Below, one piece after another: positions 7,561 to 16,169 of a stretch of DNA of 38,892 nucleotides. The notes beneath the pieces were generated by a model that saw nothing but the letters and a program-made list of their open reading frames with translations, was not told the DNA's origin and did not search any database. Each line of letters opens with the position of its first letter. Within the stretch, counting starts at the first letter, position 1. Source of the stretch: an uncultured Acidimicrobiaceae bacterium (GTDB lineage Bacteria > Actinomycetota > Acidimicrobiia > Acidimicrobiales > RAAP-2); NCBI GenBank assembly GCA_903849265.1, contig CAININ010000038.1, forward strand, positions 1 through 38,892, given 5' to 3'. The position numbers and the translations under genes were made by a program.

Positions 7561-8754
7561 TCACTCTGCTCCAGGCCACTGTGGTCCGGCGTAAGGAAAA
7601 TACTGTGGTCCTTTCGCAGCTGCCAAGTATTCCTGAACGTTGCTTTGGGTCGAGCCCGTTCCCGGAGTTCCGCTCCCGTAATTCGTTACCCATACGTTTC
7701 CGGACTTGTCGATGGCTATGCCGTAAGGCTGACTTCCGGTGACGTGAGTACCGATCAGGGAACCAGAGGAGCTCAGTTCCGTAACGCTGTTGCGACTCGG
7801 ACTCGTCCCTACTCCGTACCCGTTCGTCACCCAGATGTTTCCGGCGGTATCAACGGCTGCGATTTCAGGAAGACTTCCGGCAACATAGGTGCCGATACGT
7901 CTGCCGGAGGGGCTCAGTTTCGTTACGCTGCTGTCACCCGGTGCCGTTCCCGGAGTTCCATTGCCTTTGTTCACCACCCAGACATTTCCCTCAGGATCAA
8001 TGGCCGCGCCCTCGGGGTGGCTTCCGGCGACGTACGTACCGATCAGACTGCCCGAGGGGCTCAGTTCCGTGACGTTGCCATCCTCTGGACCCGTCCCCGA
8101 AGTTCCATTGCCTTTGTTCGCAACCCATACGTTTCCGGACTTGTCGATGGCGAGGCCTCCCGGAGAACTTCCGGCAACGTAGGTACCCATCAGTCTGCCG
8201 GAGGGGCTCAGTTCCGTGACGTTGCTCTCACCGGTCGCCGTTCCGGGGGTTCCCGCAGTTTCGGCGGCTGCGCCCCAGTTCGTTACCCATACGTCTCCGG
8301 ACTTGTCGATGGCGATGCCTCCCGCGGGAAAGCTTCCCGCAACGTAGGTACCGATCGTGGTGCCAGAGGGGCTCAGTTCCGTGACGTTGCTATCACCGGG
8401 AGCCGTTCCTGGTGTTCCGTTCCCGTAATTCTCCACCCATACGTTTCCGGATCTGCCTATGGCCATGCCGATGGGCACCGATCCGGCAACATAGGTACCG
8501 AGCACGGTGCCGGAGGGGCTCAGTTTCGTAACGCTGCTGTCACCCGGTGCCGTACCCGGAGTTCCATTGCCCCCGTTCGCCACCCAGACGTTTCCGGACG
8601 AGTCAATGGCATTTCCGAAACACGAACTGCCCGCAACGTACGTGCGGACCTTGGTTGTGGCCGGTGGAGCACTGGTGGTCGATGCACCGCACCCAGCGAG
8701 GGCTGCGATCAAGGCAACTCCTGTGAATACTGAAGTAGTTCGATCAGTACGCAT
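7561..8754 (-). CDS. Secreted lipoprotein with seven ~49-aa NHL/Vgb-like repeats (predicted seven-bladed beta-propeller)
   Basis: Trimmed to ATG at 8754 preceded by GGAGGA. MRTDRTTSVFTGVALIAALAGCGAS lipobox, then repeats of GTYVAGSxPxGxAIDKSGNVWVTNxGNGTPGTAPGDSNVTELSPSG. Confidence 0.9.
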   Translation of the reverse strand: MRTDRTTSVFTGVALIAALAGCGASTTSAPPATTKVRTYVAGSSCFGNAIDSSGNVWVANGGNGTPGTAPGDSSVTKLSPSGTVLGTYVAGSVPIGMAIGRSGNVWVENYGNGTPGTAPGDSNVTELSPSGTTIGTYVAGSFPAGGIAIDKSGDVWVTNWGAAAETAGTPGTATGESNVTELSPSGRLMGTYVAGSSPGGLAIDKSGNVWVANKGNGTSGTGPEDGNVTELSPSGSLIGTYVAGSHPEGAAIDPEGNVWVVNKGNGTPGTAPGDSSVTKLSPSGRRIGTYVAGSLPEIAAVDTAGNIWVTNGYGVGTSPSRNSVTELSSSGSLIGTHVTGSQPYGIAIDKSGNVWVTNYGSGTPGTGSTQSNVQEYLAAAKGPQYFPYAGPQWPGAE

Positions 8755-8909
8755 TGGTTGGATGTCCTCCTGCATGTTGGCTGCCACCGTCCACATCATC
8801 AAGACCGTGCGAGTTTGCTGGGGAATGTCCCGCAGCGACAACGTCTCGACCCTAGAGGCAGAGCGTGGGACGCGGTGTATCGGGTGACCCGAGTGCGGCC
8901 ATCGCTTCG

Positions 8910-9087
8910 GGCTGGATCACCGATGACGTGACCGGGCCCTTCAAGGGAAGTCCGGGAACCGGCGGCTGGTAGTCGAGTCGGAGGGCCAGGCTGCGGTTAG
9001 GGTCGATCGCGACCGACCCGCCCCTGGACGCATAGGTTGTCCGCCATGGCGACGCACTCCGATGTCCCCGTCGACGACCTGACCCAT
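8910..9087 (+). repeat. Long direct repeat, copy B (178 bp)
   Basis: Matches 7284..7461. Carries the headless DUF427 C-terminus GWITDDVTGPFKGSPGTGGW* and the intact start of the next gene. Confidence 0.95.
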
Positions 9088-9702
9088 GTGGCCGAAGCCG
9101 AGCGACGCCTGTTCGCCACGGTGCGCGCCGTGGACGACACCACCGTTCGGACCCCGTCGCTGCTTCCGGGCTGGACCATCGGGCACCTGCTGACCCATCT
9201 GGCCCGCAATGCCGACAGCCATCGTCGCCGAACGGCGGCTGCGGTAGCCGGGGTCGTCGTCGACCAGTACCCGGGCGGCATAGCCGAGCGAAGTGCGGAG
9301 ATCGAGGACGGCCATGGACGGGACGCTGCTGTCATCCTGGAGGACGTGGCCGTGTCGTCGGCTCGGATGCTCGAGGCATGGGTAGACGTGCCCGCCCATG
9401 CCTGGGCCGGGATCACACGGGACGCCACCGGACGCGAGCGCCGGCTCGACGAACTCCCCGGCCGCAGGGTCCAAGAGGTCGAGGTCCACCTGGTCGACCT
9501 TGGAATCGGCATCACACACCGGGACTGGCCCGATGAGTTCGTCACGGCCCGACTTCCGCTGATGCGGGCCGATCTGGCCGGGCGGCTGCCAGCCGGGGCG
9601 GTTGCCCCTCCATTCGGGTCGCTCGACCCCCGCGATGAACTGGCCTGGCTGTACGGACGGCTCGACCGGCCCGACCTGCCCCTGCTCGGTCCCTGGCAGT
9701 GA
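9046..9702 (+). CDS. Mycothiol-dependent maleylpyruvate isomerase-like (MDMPI/DinB-fold) protein
   Basis: ATG at 9046; LTHVAEAERRLFATVRAVDDTTVRTPSLLPGWTIGHLLTHLARNADSHRR...EVEVHLVDLGIG. Confidence 0.9.
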   Translation: MATHSDVPVDDLTHVAEAERRLFATVRAVDDTTVRTPSLLPGWTIGHLLTHLARNADSHRRRTAAAVAGVVVDQYPGGIAERSAEIEDGHGRDAAVILEDVAVSSARMLEAWVDVPAHAWAGITRDATGRERRLDELPGRRVQEVEVHLVDLGIGITHRDWPDEFVTARLPLMRADLAGRLPAGAVAPPFGSLDPRDELAWLYGRLDRPDLPLLGPWQ

Positions 9703-9781
9703 CCACGCCGGGGGCCTCGTCGGCCACGCAACTGAGGAGGCACAGCCGACGCGGACGGTACAGCCAAAAGCAGGTTCGCCG

Positions 9782-11392
9782 ATGAACATCGCCGAGATCT
9801 TGGGGCTGCTCATCGGCATCGTCCTCATCGCCACCGTGGCCGACCGCCTGCGGATCGCCTACCCGATTCTCCTGGTGATCGCTGGCCTGGTCGTCGCCAT
9901 CCTTCCCTTCGCCCACCGGGTGACTCTGGAGCCCGACCTGATCCTCCTAGTCTTCCTCCCCCCGCTCATCTACGACGCCAGCCTGGACACCTCGATCCGC
10001 GATCTGCGCACCCACTGGCGGCCGATCCTCCTGCTCGCCGTCGGGCTGGTGCTGGTCACCATGACCCTGGTGGCCGTCGTGTTCCACCTGCTGGTCCCGG
10101 GATCCAACTGGGGCGAGGCGTTCGCCCTCGGCGCGATCGTGTCCCCGCCCGACTCGGTGGCTGCCACCCAGATTGCTGGCAAGCTCGGGCTCCCACGTCG
10201 ACTCGTCACCATCCTCGGTGGCGAGGGCCTGATGAACGACGCCACCGCGCTGACCGCATACCAAGTGGCCGTGGCATCGGTGGCCACGACGCTGACCGTC
10301 GCCGATGTGGCGGCCAAGTTCGCGTTCGCCGTAGTCGTCGGGATCGCTATCGGGATAGCTGTGGGGTGGATCGGGACTCGACTCCTGCAGTTCACCGAGA
10401 CGCCGGTTATCGAGAACACGATGCTGTTGATCCTGCCCTTCGCCGCCTATCTTCCCGCCGACGAGGTGGGCGCCTCGGGTGTCCTCGCCGTGGTTGCCAC
10501 CGGCCTCTACTTTGGTCGCTACGGGTCGCGGTCGCTGACGGCTGCGGCCCGACTCCAACAGCGCCAGATCTGGGAGCTCATCGTCTTCTTGCTGACCGGG
10601 CTCTCCTTCCTGCTGGTCGGCCTCGAGCTGCGCCCGGTCCTCGAAGAGCTGACGGCGCGCAGTTCGGGTTCGCTGGCCATCGAGTCGCTGGCCGTCGTGG
10701 CGGCTGTCATCCTGCTCCGCTTGGCCTGGATGTTCGGTGCCTCGGCACTGCCCGGCGGCAAGCAGCTCTTCAGTACCACCAAGGGAGTGCCGTCAACCTG
10801 GCGCGAAACCACCGTGGTCGGCTGGGCCGGCATGCGCGGCGCCATCAGCCTGGCCGCCGCCCTGGCCCTGCCTACGTCGTTCGCCGACCGGGACCTGGTG
10901 CTCTTCCTCACGTTCTCGGTCATCGTGGCCACCCTGGTCGGCCAGGGGCTGACCCTGCCGCCGCTCATCCGCAAGCTCGGACTGATCAGCCGAGACGAGC
11001 AGGACCATGTGCTGACGGCCGAAGCCCGCCGGCGCCTTATCGTCCTGGCCCTGTCGCGCATGGACGAGCTGGGAGCGGAGCAGGGCGCACCGGACGAGGT
11101 GGTCGATCGGTTGCGCTCTGGCTACGAGGCGCTGCTCGACCACGTCGATAGGCGCCTCGACGCGTTGAGTGCCAACGGGGGCGAAGACGGTTCGCCCGAG
11201 GAACACGTCGTCGATCCAGGGGGTGAGGAGGGCGAAGCTGCACTGGCCGCCGAGATCGACCTGCGCCGTCGCGTCATCGCCGTCGAACGCGACGAGCTCG
11301 ACCGGCTGGCGGCCAAGCGCTCGGTGACCCGCCGGGTCGCCGACGAGGTACGTGCCGCCCTCGACATCGACGAGACGACCATGCGGCCCTGA
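9782..11392 (+). CDS. Na+/H+ antiporter (CPA1/NhaP-like)
   Basis: In-frame ATG at 9782; LPPLIYDASLDTSIRDLRTHWRPILLLAVG, ALGAIVSPPDSVAATQIAGKLGLPRRLVTILGGEGLMNDATALTAYQVAV, GWAGMRGAISLAAALALP. Confidence 0.93.
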   Translation: MNIAEILGLLIGIVLIATVADRLRIAYPILLVIAGLVVAILPFAHRVTLEPDLILLVFLPPLIYDASLDTSIRDLRTHWRPILLLAVGLVLVTMTLVAVVFHLLVPGSNWGEAFALGAIVSPPDSVAATQIAGKLGLPRRLVTILGGEGLMNDATALTAYQVAVASVATTLTVADVAAKFAFAVVVGIAIGIAVGWIGTRLLQFTETPVIENTMLLILPFAAYLPADEVGASGVLAVVATGLYFGRYGSRSLTAAARLQQRQIWELIVFLLTGLSFLLVGLELRPVLEELTARSSGSLAIESLAVVAAVILLRLAWMFGASALPGGKQLFSTTKGVPSTWRETTVVGWAGMRGAISLAAALALPTSFADRDLVLFLTFSVIVATLVGQGLTLPPLIRKLGLISRDEQDHVLTAEARRRLIVLALSRMDELGAEQGAPDEVVDRLRSGYEALLDHVDRRLDALSANGGEDGSPEEHVVDPGGEEGEAALAAEIDLRRRVIAVERDELDRLAAKRSVTRRVADEVRAALDIDETTMRP

Positions 11393-11431
11393 ACGATCTG
11401 GCCAGTTGTGACCATCGGGGGCCAGGCGCGC

Positions 11432-11461
11432 CGATGGGCGCCTCTGGAGAGACGCCCATCG
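11432..11461 (+). terminator. Hairpin CGATGGGCG-N12-CGCCCATCG downstream of the antiporter gene
   Basis: Perfect 9-bp stem 40 bp after the stop; no U-tract, so function as a terminator is uncertain. Confidence 0.5.
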
Positions 11462-11826
11462 GTTGCTGTCGTTGCTGTGTAAAACACCGGGAGGCCAGGA
11501 GATGCCGGATGGGACCACGGTCCGGCTAGGACGCCCGATGGGTGTCTGGCTGAGATTCGCCAGGTAGAACAGCGAGCCGCCTTAGCGACCAGCCACCTCC
11601 AGGGTCCCGAAACGTTGATCGTTCAGTTGGACCACCTCCTCTCTCTGGTCCGCTCATCGTACCAACTGCGTGCGCGAATTCGAGTCATCGCGTCAGGAAT
11701 TCGAGGCGTCGCACCGGTGCACCCCGCTCCCCTCTCGGCAGCATCTCGTTCTCGATACCTTTTCACAATCAGATTGCTACTATTCAGCAACTAAGCGGGG
11801 CGTCCGCTCGGACAACGTGATCGGCG

Positions 11827-12453
11827 GTGAACGTGACACTCAAGGTCGTAGGAGCCGGGGTAGGACGCACCGGGACGAACTCCCTGAAGCTCGCACTCGA
11901 GCAGTTGACCGGTGCGCCGTGCCACCACATGTTCGAGCTCTTCAAGGACCCGTCGCAGATCGCGGTGTGGACCGATGCCATCGAGGGCCGCCCGGTCGAT
12001 TGGTCGACCATGCCGGCCGGCTACGACACGCTGGTCGACTGGCCGGGGGCTTCGTTCTGGCCCGAACTGTCGGCAGCCAACCCCGATGCCCTGGTGCTGC
12101 TGTCCGTCCGGGAGCCCGAGGACTGGTATCGGAGCGCCTCGAACACCATCTTCTTGGTGTTCGACAACGCCCCACCCGAGATGCAGCCCTGGTTCGAGAC
12201 GGTGCGTGGCCTCCTAGCCGAACGGTTCTGCAGCGACCTCGACGACCCCACGGCCATGATGGACGCCTTCGTACGACACAACGATGCCGTCCGTCGCGCC
12301 ATCCCCTCCGAACGCCTGCTCGAGTGGACGGCCACCGACGGATGGGATCCGATCTGCGAACGGCTGGGCGTGGACGTGCCCGACGAAGCGTTCCCGAAGT
12401 CCAACGACACCAACCAGTGGCGGGCCGACCTCGGGCTGCCCCCGGTCTCCTGA
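11827..12453 (+). CDS. Sulfotransferase-family P-loop protein
   Basis: 208 aa; VVGAGVGRTGTNSLKLALEQLTGAPCHHMFELFKDPSQIAVWTDAIEG...DALVLLSVREPEDWYRSASNTIF. Confidence 0.88.
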   Translation: MNVTLKVVGAGVGRTGTNSLKLALEQLTGAPCHHMFELFKDPSQIAVWTDAIEGRPVDWSTMPAGYDTLVDWPGASFWPELSAANPDALVLLSVREPEDWYRSASNTIFLVFDNAPPEMQPWFETVRGLLAERFCSDLDDPTAMMDAFVRHNDAVRRAIPSERLLEWTATDGWDPICERLGVDVPDEAFPKSNDTNQWRADLGLPPVS

Positions 12454-12861
12454 ACTCGGTGGGTCTTGGCATCGTGCACACTCGACCAGCAGCCGGCCGA
12501 TCCGTCACGGCGTGTCGGACCGGCGATGTGCGCTGGTCGGTCCGGGTCCGCTCCATGGCCCGCGAGTCATCAATCACCCGAAGCCGGGCGGCCCTGAGCT
12601 GGTGCGACGAGTTGACCGGGGTGCGGTTCGTCTGCCCGCGATGTGCACGGGCGACAGCGGTCATGCGCCGCCTGCGTCCCGTTGACTGCCACCCGATCTA
12701 CTGGCTCTTGTGCCTGTCGACGATCGACCGTGGATGCACCGTCATGTCCACCGAGGTCATGCGAGAGCTGCTGGGTGAGGCGTTGGAACCCGACGCGGTG
12801 TCGCGGTTCCTCGGCGAACGGCCCTTCCCCCATCCGTGACCCCCACTACACCGACGGTCTC

Positions 12862-13887
12862 CTAGGGCCGGAGCAGCACCTTCATGCACTCTGCGCTCCG
12901 CTCCGCCACCGCCGCATATGCGACGGCCGCGTCGGCGAGGGCGAACTCGTGGGTGAAGATCCCGTCGGTGCGCAGACGCCCGTGCTGGACCAGCGGGACG
13001 AGCTCCTTCCACGTCCGGTGCACCGGGGCCGTCGTCATCCGCAAGGTGATGCTGCGGAACAGTGTCATGAGCGCCGGCAGCGGGTAGGGCTCGAGGTCGT
13101 GGACCCCGATGACCGAGACCGTGCCGCCGGCCCGGACGCACCCCAGCGCGGCATCTAGCGTCGAGTCACGGGCCACAGCGTCGATCACTGCGTCGGCCCC
13201 CCGGCCGCCGGTGGCCTCCAGCACCGCCTCGACCGTCGGCCCGTCGACCGCCTCGGCCCCCGAGTCGACGGCCCGATCCCGACGTCCGGCCACAGGGTCG
13301 ACGGCGAGCACCCGGGCCGCTCCCTGGGCCAGGGCGGAGCGCACTGCGCACAGTCCGACGGCACCCAGTCCGAGCACGACCACGGTGCCGCCGGGCGGGA
13401 TGTCGGCCCGCTGCGCCCCCGCCCACCCGGTGGACAGGTTGTCGGTGAGCAGAAGTGCAGCCTCGTCGTCCATGCCGTCGGGGATGCGCAGGAGCTGGAA
13501 GTCGGCAGCCGGCACGGCGACCGCAGTGGCCTGTCCCCCGGGCAGCATGCCCGAACCGAAGACCTTGGGCCCTTCGACACACCGGACCGGGTCACCGGTG
13601 GCGCACCCGTCGCACGCCCCGCAACCGGCCACCGATGCCGTCAGCACCCGGTCGCCGACACGGAACCGCTTCACCTCGGGACCTACCTCGAGGACGGTGC
13701 CGAGGAACTCGTGTCCGACGGGAATCCCCATGCCGAGGTCGATGTCGCCGTCGTAGAAGTGCATGTCGGACCCGCAGATGGCGGTTGCATCCACCGACAC
13801 CACGGCGCCACCCGGCCCGGGCACGGTGGGCTCCGGTGCCTCGGCCACGCGGACCTGTCCCGGTCCTTCGATCATCACGTGCAGCAC
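12862..13887 (-). CDS. Zinc-type medium-chain alcohol dehydrogenase
   Basis: 341 aa; AICGSDMHFYDGDIDLGMGIPVGHEFLGTVLEVG, CGACDGCATGDPVRCVEG, VVVLGLGAVGLCAVRSAL. Confidence 0.93.
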   Translation of the reverse strand: MLHVMIEGPGQVRVAEAPEPTVPGPGGAVVSVDATAICGSDMHFYDGDIDLGMGIPVGHEFLGTVLEVGPEVKRFRVGDRVLTASVAGCGACDGCATGDPVRCVEGPKVFGSGMLPGGQATAVAVPAADFQLLRIPDGMDDEAALLLTDNLSTGWAGAQRADIPPGGTVVVLGLGAVGLCAVRSALAQGAARVLAVDPVAGRRDRAVDSGAEAVDGPTVEAVLEATGGRGADAVIDAVARDSTLDAALGCVRAGGTVSVIGVHDLEPYPLPALMTLFRSITLRMTTAPVHRTWKELVPLVQHGRLRTDGIFTHEFALADAAVAYAAVAERSAECMKVLLRP

Positions 13888-13994
13888 GGTTCCCCCTGTG
13901 CGAGTCGGCGCCTGGCCCGGGTCGTCGGGTCAGGTCGTTGAGTACTGTGGCACACCGGTCCGAGGCCACGCGGGTGCCGCCGCCACGCCACCAT

Positions 13995-14077
13995 CTGACC
14001 GTCACGTTTCGACCTTCACGATCCGACCTTCACCATTCGACCGTCACGTTCCGACCTTCACGATCCGACCCCTACGA
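13995..14077. repeat. About six tandem copies of a 14-bp unit (consensus about YCGACCKTCACGWT)
   Basis: ctgaccgtcacgtt / tcgaccttcacgat / ccgaccttcaccat / tcgaccgtcacgtt / ccgaccttcacgat / ccgacccctacga, ending 12 bp before ATG 14090. Confidence 0.85.
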
Positions 14078-14089
14078 AAGGTCCCGGAC

Positions 14090-16018
14090 ATGCGCAACCC
14101 CCACGCTGGAGAGCCGTTCGACACCACGGACGAGGAGATCGCCGAGGCGCTCCTCGATATGAGCATCCCCACCCTTCTGCTGTCGCTGGTTCACATGTCA
14201 GGCGACCCCGAGATCATCCGGGGGAAGTTGCGGCCGGCAGGCCTGTTCCTCAACGAGGTGCAGGGCTACATGACCGAGGAGGACAAGGCCGAGGCCCGGG
14301 CCCTCGCCCTCGAAGTCATCCGCAACTACCGCGACCGGGGATGCCCCGAACCCGAGCCCATCGGACCCGAACTACTGCACGAGATGATGACGTGGCTGGT
14401 GTGCGAGGACGTCCCCGACGAGTACGTGCCCATGCTGATGGAGGAGATGGAGCTCGACGGACGCGATGCCCGCCGGATCGACCCCGTCGGCGATCCAGCT
14501 GCTCGTGCAGCCTTCCCAGTCGTCGTCATCGGGTGCGGGCAGTCTGGTCTGCTCGCCGGCATCCGGCTGGCGGAAGCCGGCATCCCGTTCACCATCGTGG
14601 AGAAGAACGCGGGCGTCGGCGGCACTTGGTGGGAGAACTCGTACCCCGGAGCCAGAGTCGACGTCGGCAACCACTTCTACTGCTACAGCTTCGAGCCGAG
14701 CGACCACTGGACCGAGTTCTTCGCCCAGCAGCCCGAGCTGCAGCGCTACTTCGAGTCCGTCATGGACAAGTACGGCATCGGACCGCACGTCCGATGGGAG
14801 ACCGAGGTGGTGGGGGCGACCTGGGACGATGACTCGGCCACCTGGTCCGTGCGCACCCGGGCCGCCGACGGGACCGAGGACGTGCTGACTGCACGGGCCG
14901 TGATCTCTGCAGTCGGACAGCTCAACCGGCCGAACGTGCCCGTCATCGAAGGCGCGGACACGTTCGAGGGCCCGTCGTTCCACTCGGCCCGCTGGGACCA
15001 TGACGTCGACCTGGCCGGCAAGCGAGTGGCCATGATCGGAGCCGGGGCCAGCGGCTTCCAGATCGCCCCGACCATCGCCCCCGAGGTCGGCCACCTGACC
15101 GTGTTCCAGCGAACGGCGCAGTGGATGTTCCCCAACCCGAACTACCACGCCACCGTGGGGCCCGGCGTGCGCTGGGCCTTGCGCCACCTCCCCTTCTACG
15201 GCCGGTGGTATCGCTTCCTCATCTTCTGGCCCGGCTGCGACAAGGGCCTCGAGGCGGCACGCGTGGACCCGGACTACCCCGATCAGCAGCGGGCCGTCAG
15301 CGAGACGAACGAGTTCACCCGACAGATGTTCACCGACTGGATCGTGGGCCAGGTCGGCGATCATCCCGAACTCATCGCCAAGGTGGTGCCCGACTACCCG
15401 GCCACGGGGAAGCGCACACTCCAGGACAATGGAGCGTGGCTGTCGGCACTGCTGCGCGACAACGTCGATCTGGTGCGCACCGGCATCGACCACATCGAGC
15501 CCGCCGCCGTCGTCACCGTCGACGGTGAGCGCTACGAGGCGGACGTGCTGGTGTACGCCACCGGGTTCCGGGCCACCGAGGTGCTGGCGCCCATGACGGT
15601 GACCGGTCGGGACGGGATCGACTTGCGCGAGCTGTGGGGCGAGCGTCCTGCGGCCTACCTCGGAATCACCGTGCCGGGCTTCCCCAACTTCTTCTGCATG
15701 TACGGCCCCGGCACCAATCTGGCTCACGGCGGCAGCCTGATCTTCCACTCCGAGTGCCAGATGCGCTACATCACCCAGTGCATCGATGCGCTGATCACGG
15801 GGAACCATCAGACGATAGAGCCACGCCAGGATCGCTACGACGACTGGCACGAGCGCTCACAGGAGGCGATGCGAGGACTGGTGTGGTCCCAGCCCTCGAT
15901 CGCGCACTCGTTCTTCAAGAACTCGGCCGGGGAGATCCATGTGCTGAGTCCGTGGCGGATCGTGGACTACTGGACCTGGACCAAGGAGCCCGACCTCACC
16001 GACTTCGTCCTCGACTAG
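14090..16018 (+). CDS. Baeyer-Villiger-type flavin monooxygenase with long N-terminal extension (HAPMO-like)
   Basis: In-frame ATG 14090 after gaaagg. Two Rossmann motifs (VIGCGQSGLLAG, MIGAGASGFQIAP), BVMO fingerprint FEGPSFHSARWD, GVGGTWWENSYPGARVD. Confidence 0.93.
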   Translation: MRNPHAGEPFDTTDEEIAEALLDMSIPTLLLSLVHMSGDPEIIRGKLRPAGLFLNEVQGYMTEEDKAEARALALEVIRNYRDRGCPEPEPIGPELLHEMMTWLVCEDVPDEYVPMLMEEMELDGRDARRIDPVGDPAARAAFPVVVIGCGQSGLLAGIRLAEAGIPFTIVEKNAGVGGTWWENSYPGARVDVGNHFYCYSFEPSDHWTEFFAQQPELQRYFESVMDKYGIGPHVRWETEVVGATWDDDSATWSVRTRAADGTEDVLTARAVISAVGQLNRPNVPVIEGADTFEGPSFHSARWDHDVDLAGKRVAMIGAGASGFQIAPTIAPEVGHLTVFQRTAQWMFPNPNYHATVGPGVRWALRHLPFYGRWYRFLIFWPGCDKGLEAARVDPDYPDQQRAVSETNEFTRQMFTDWIVGQVGDHPELIAKVVPDYPATGKRTLQDNGAWLSALLRDNVDLVRTGIDHIEPAAVVTVDGERYEADVLVYATGFRATEVLAPMTVTGRDGIDLRELWGERPAAYLGITVPGFPNFFCMYGPGTNLAHGGSLIFHSECQMRYITQCIDALITGNHQTIEPRQDRYDDWHERSQEAMRGLVWSQPSIAHSFFKNSAGEIHVLSPWRIVDYWTWTKEPDLTDFVLD

Positions 16019-16043
16019 GCCGGAGCTGGCTCGGCGACCTCGG

Positions 16044-16089
16044 CTCCGGCACCCTGGCTCCTGCGGCTCCGGCACCCCGGCTCCTGCGG
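16044..16089. repeat. Tandem 23-bp repeat, two copies (ctccggcaccc[t/c]ggctcctgcgg)
   Basis: Direct inspection; one mismatch between copies. Between the BVMO stop and rsgA. Confidence 0.8.
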
Positions 16090-16169
16090 CTCGTCGCCAC
16101 ATGTGGCGCACCCTTCCCCTGGTTCCCGGGTGGCGCTGCCCATCAGCCGACGGACCTAGGGTCGTAGCG

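Noticed and set aside
7561-8754. Possible CRISPR-like array because of regularly recurring DNA blocks
   Set aside because: Repeats are ~150 bp, in frame and encode protein blades with no unique spacers.
7284-9087. Insertion sequence / transposon call for the repeat-flanked cassette
   Set aside because: No transposase or integrase ORF and no terminal inverted repeats; direct repeats are 178 bp and diverged, unlike a target-site duplication.
11670-12839. 389-aa plus-strand ORF overlapping the sulfotransferase, including a possible CxxC tail at 12555-12839
   Set aside because: Most is out-of-frame translation of the sulfotransferase; the tail has one CPRC but no convincing zinc-ribbon or family signature.
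14372-15850. 492-aa minus-strand ORF opposite the BVMO
   Set aside because: His/Val/Gly/Asp-rich translation with no domain motifs; antisense artefact.
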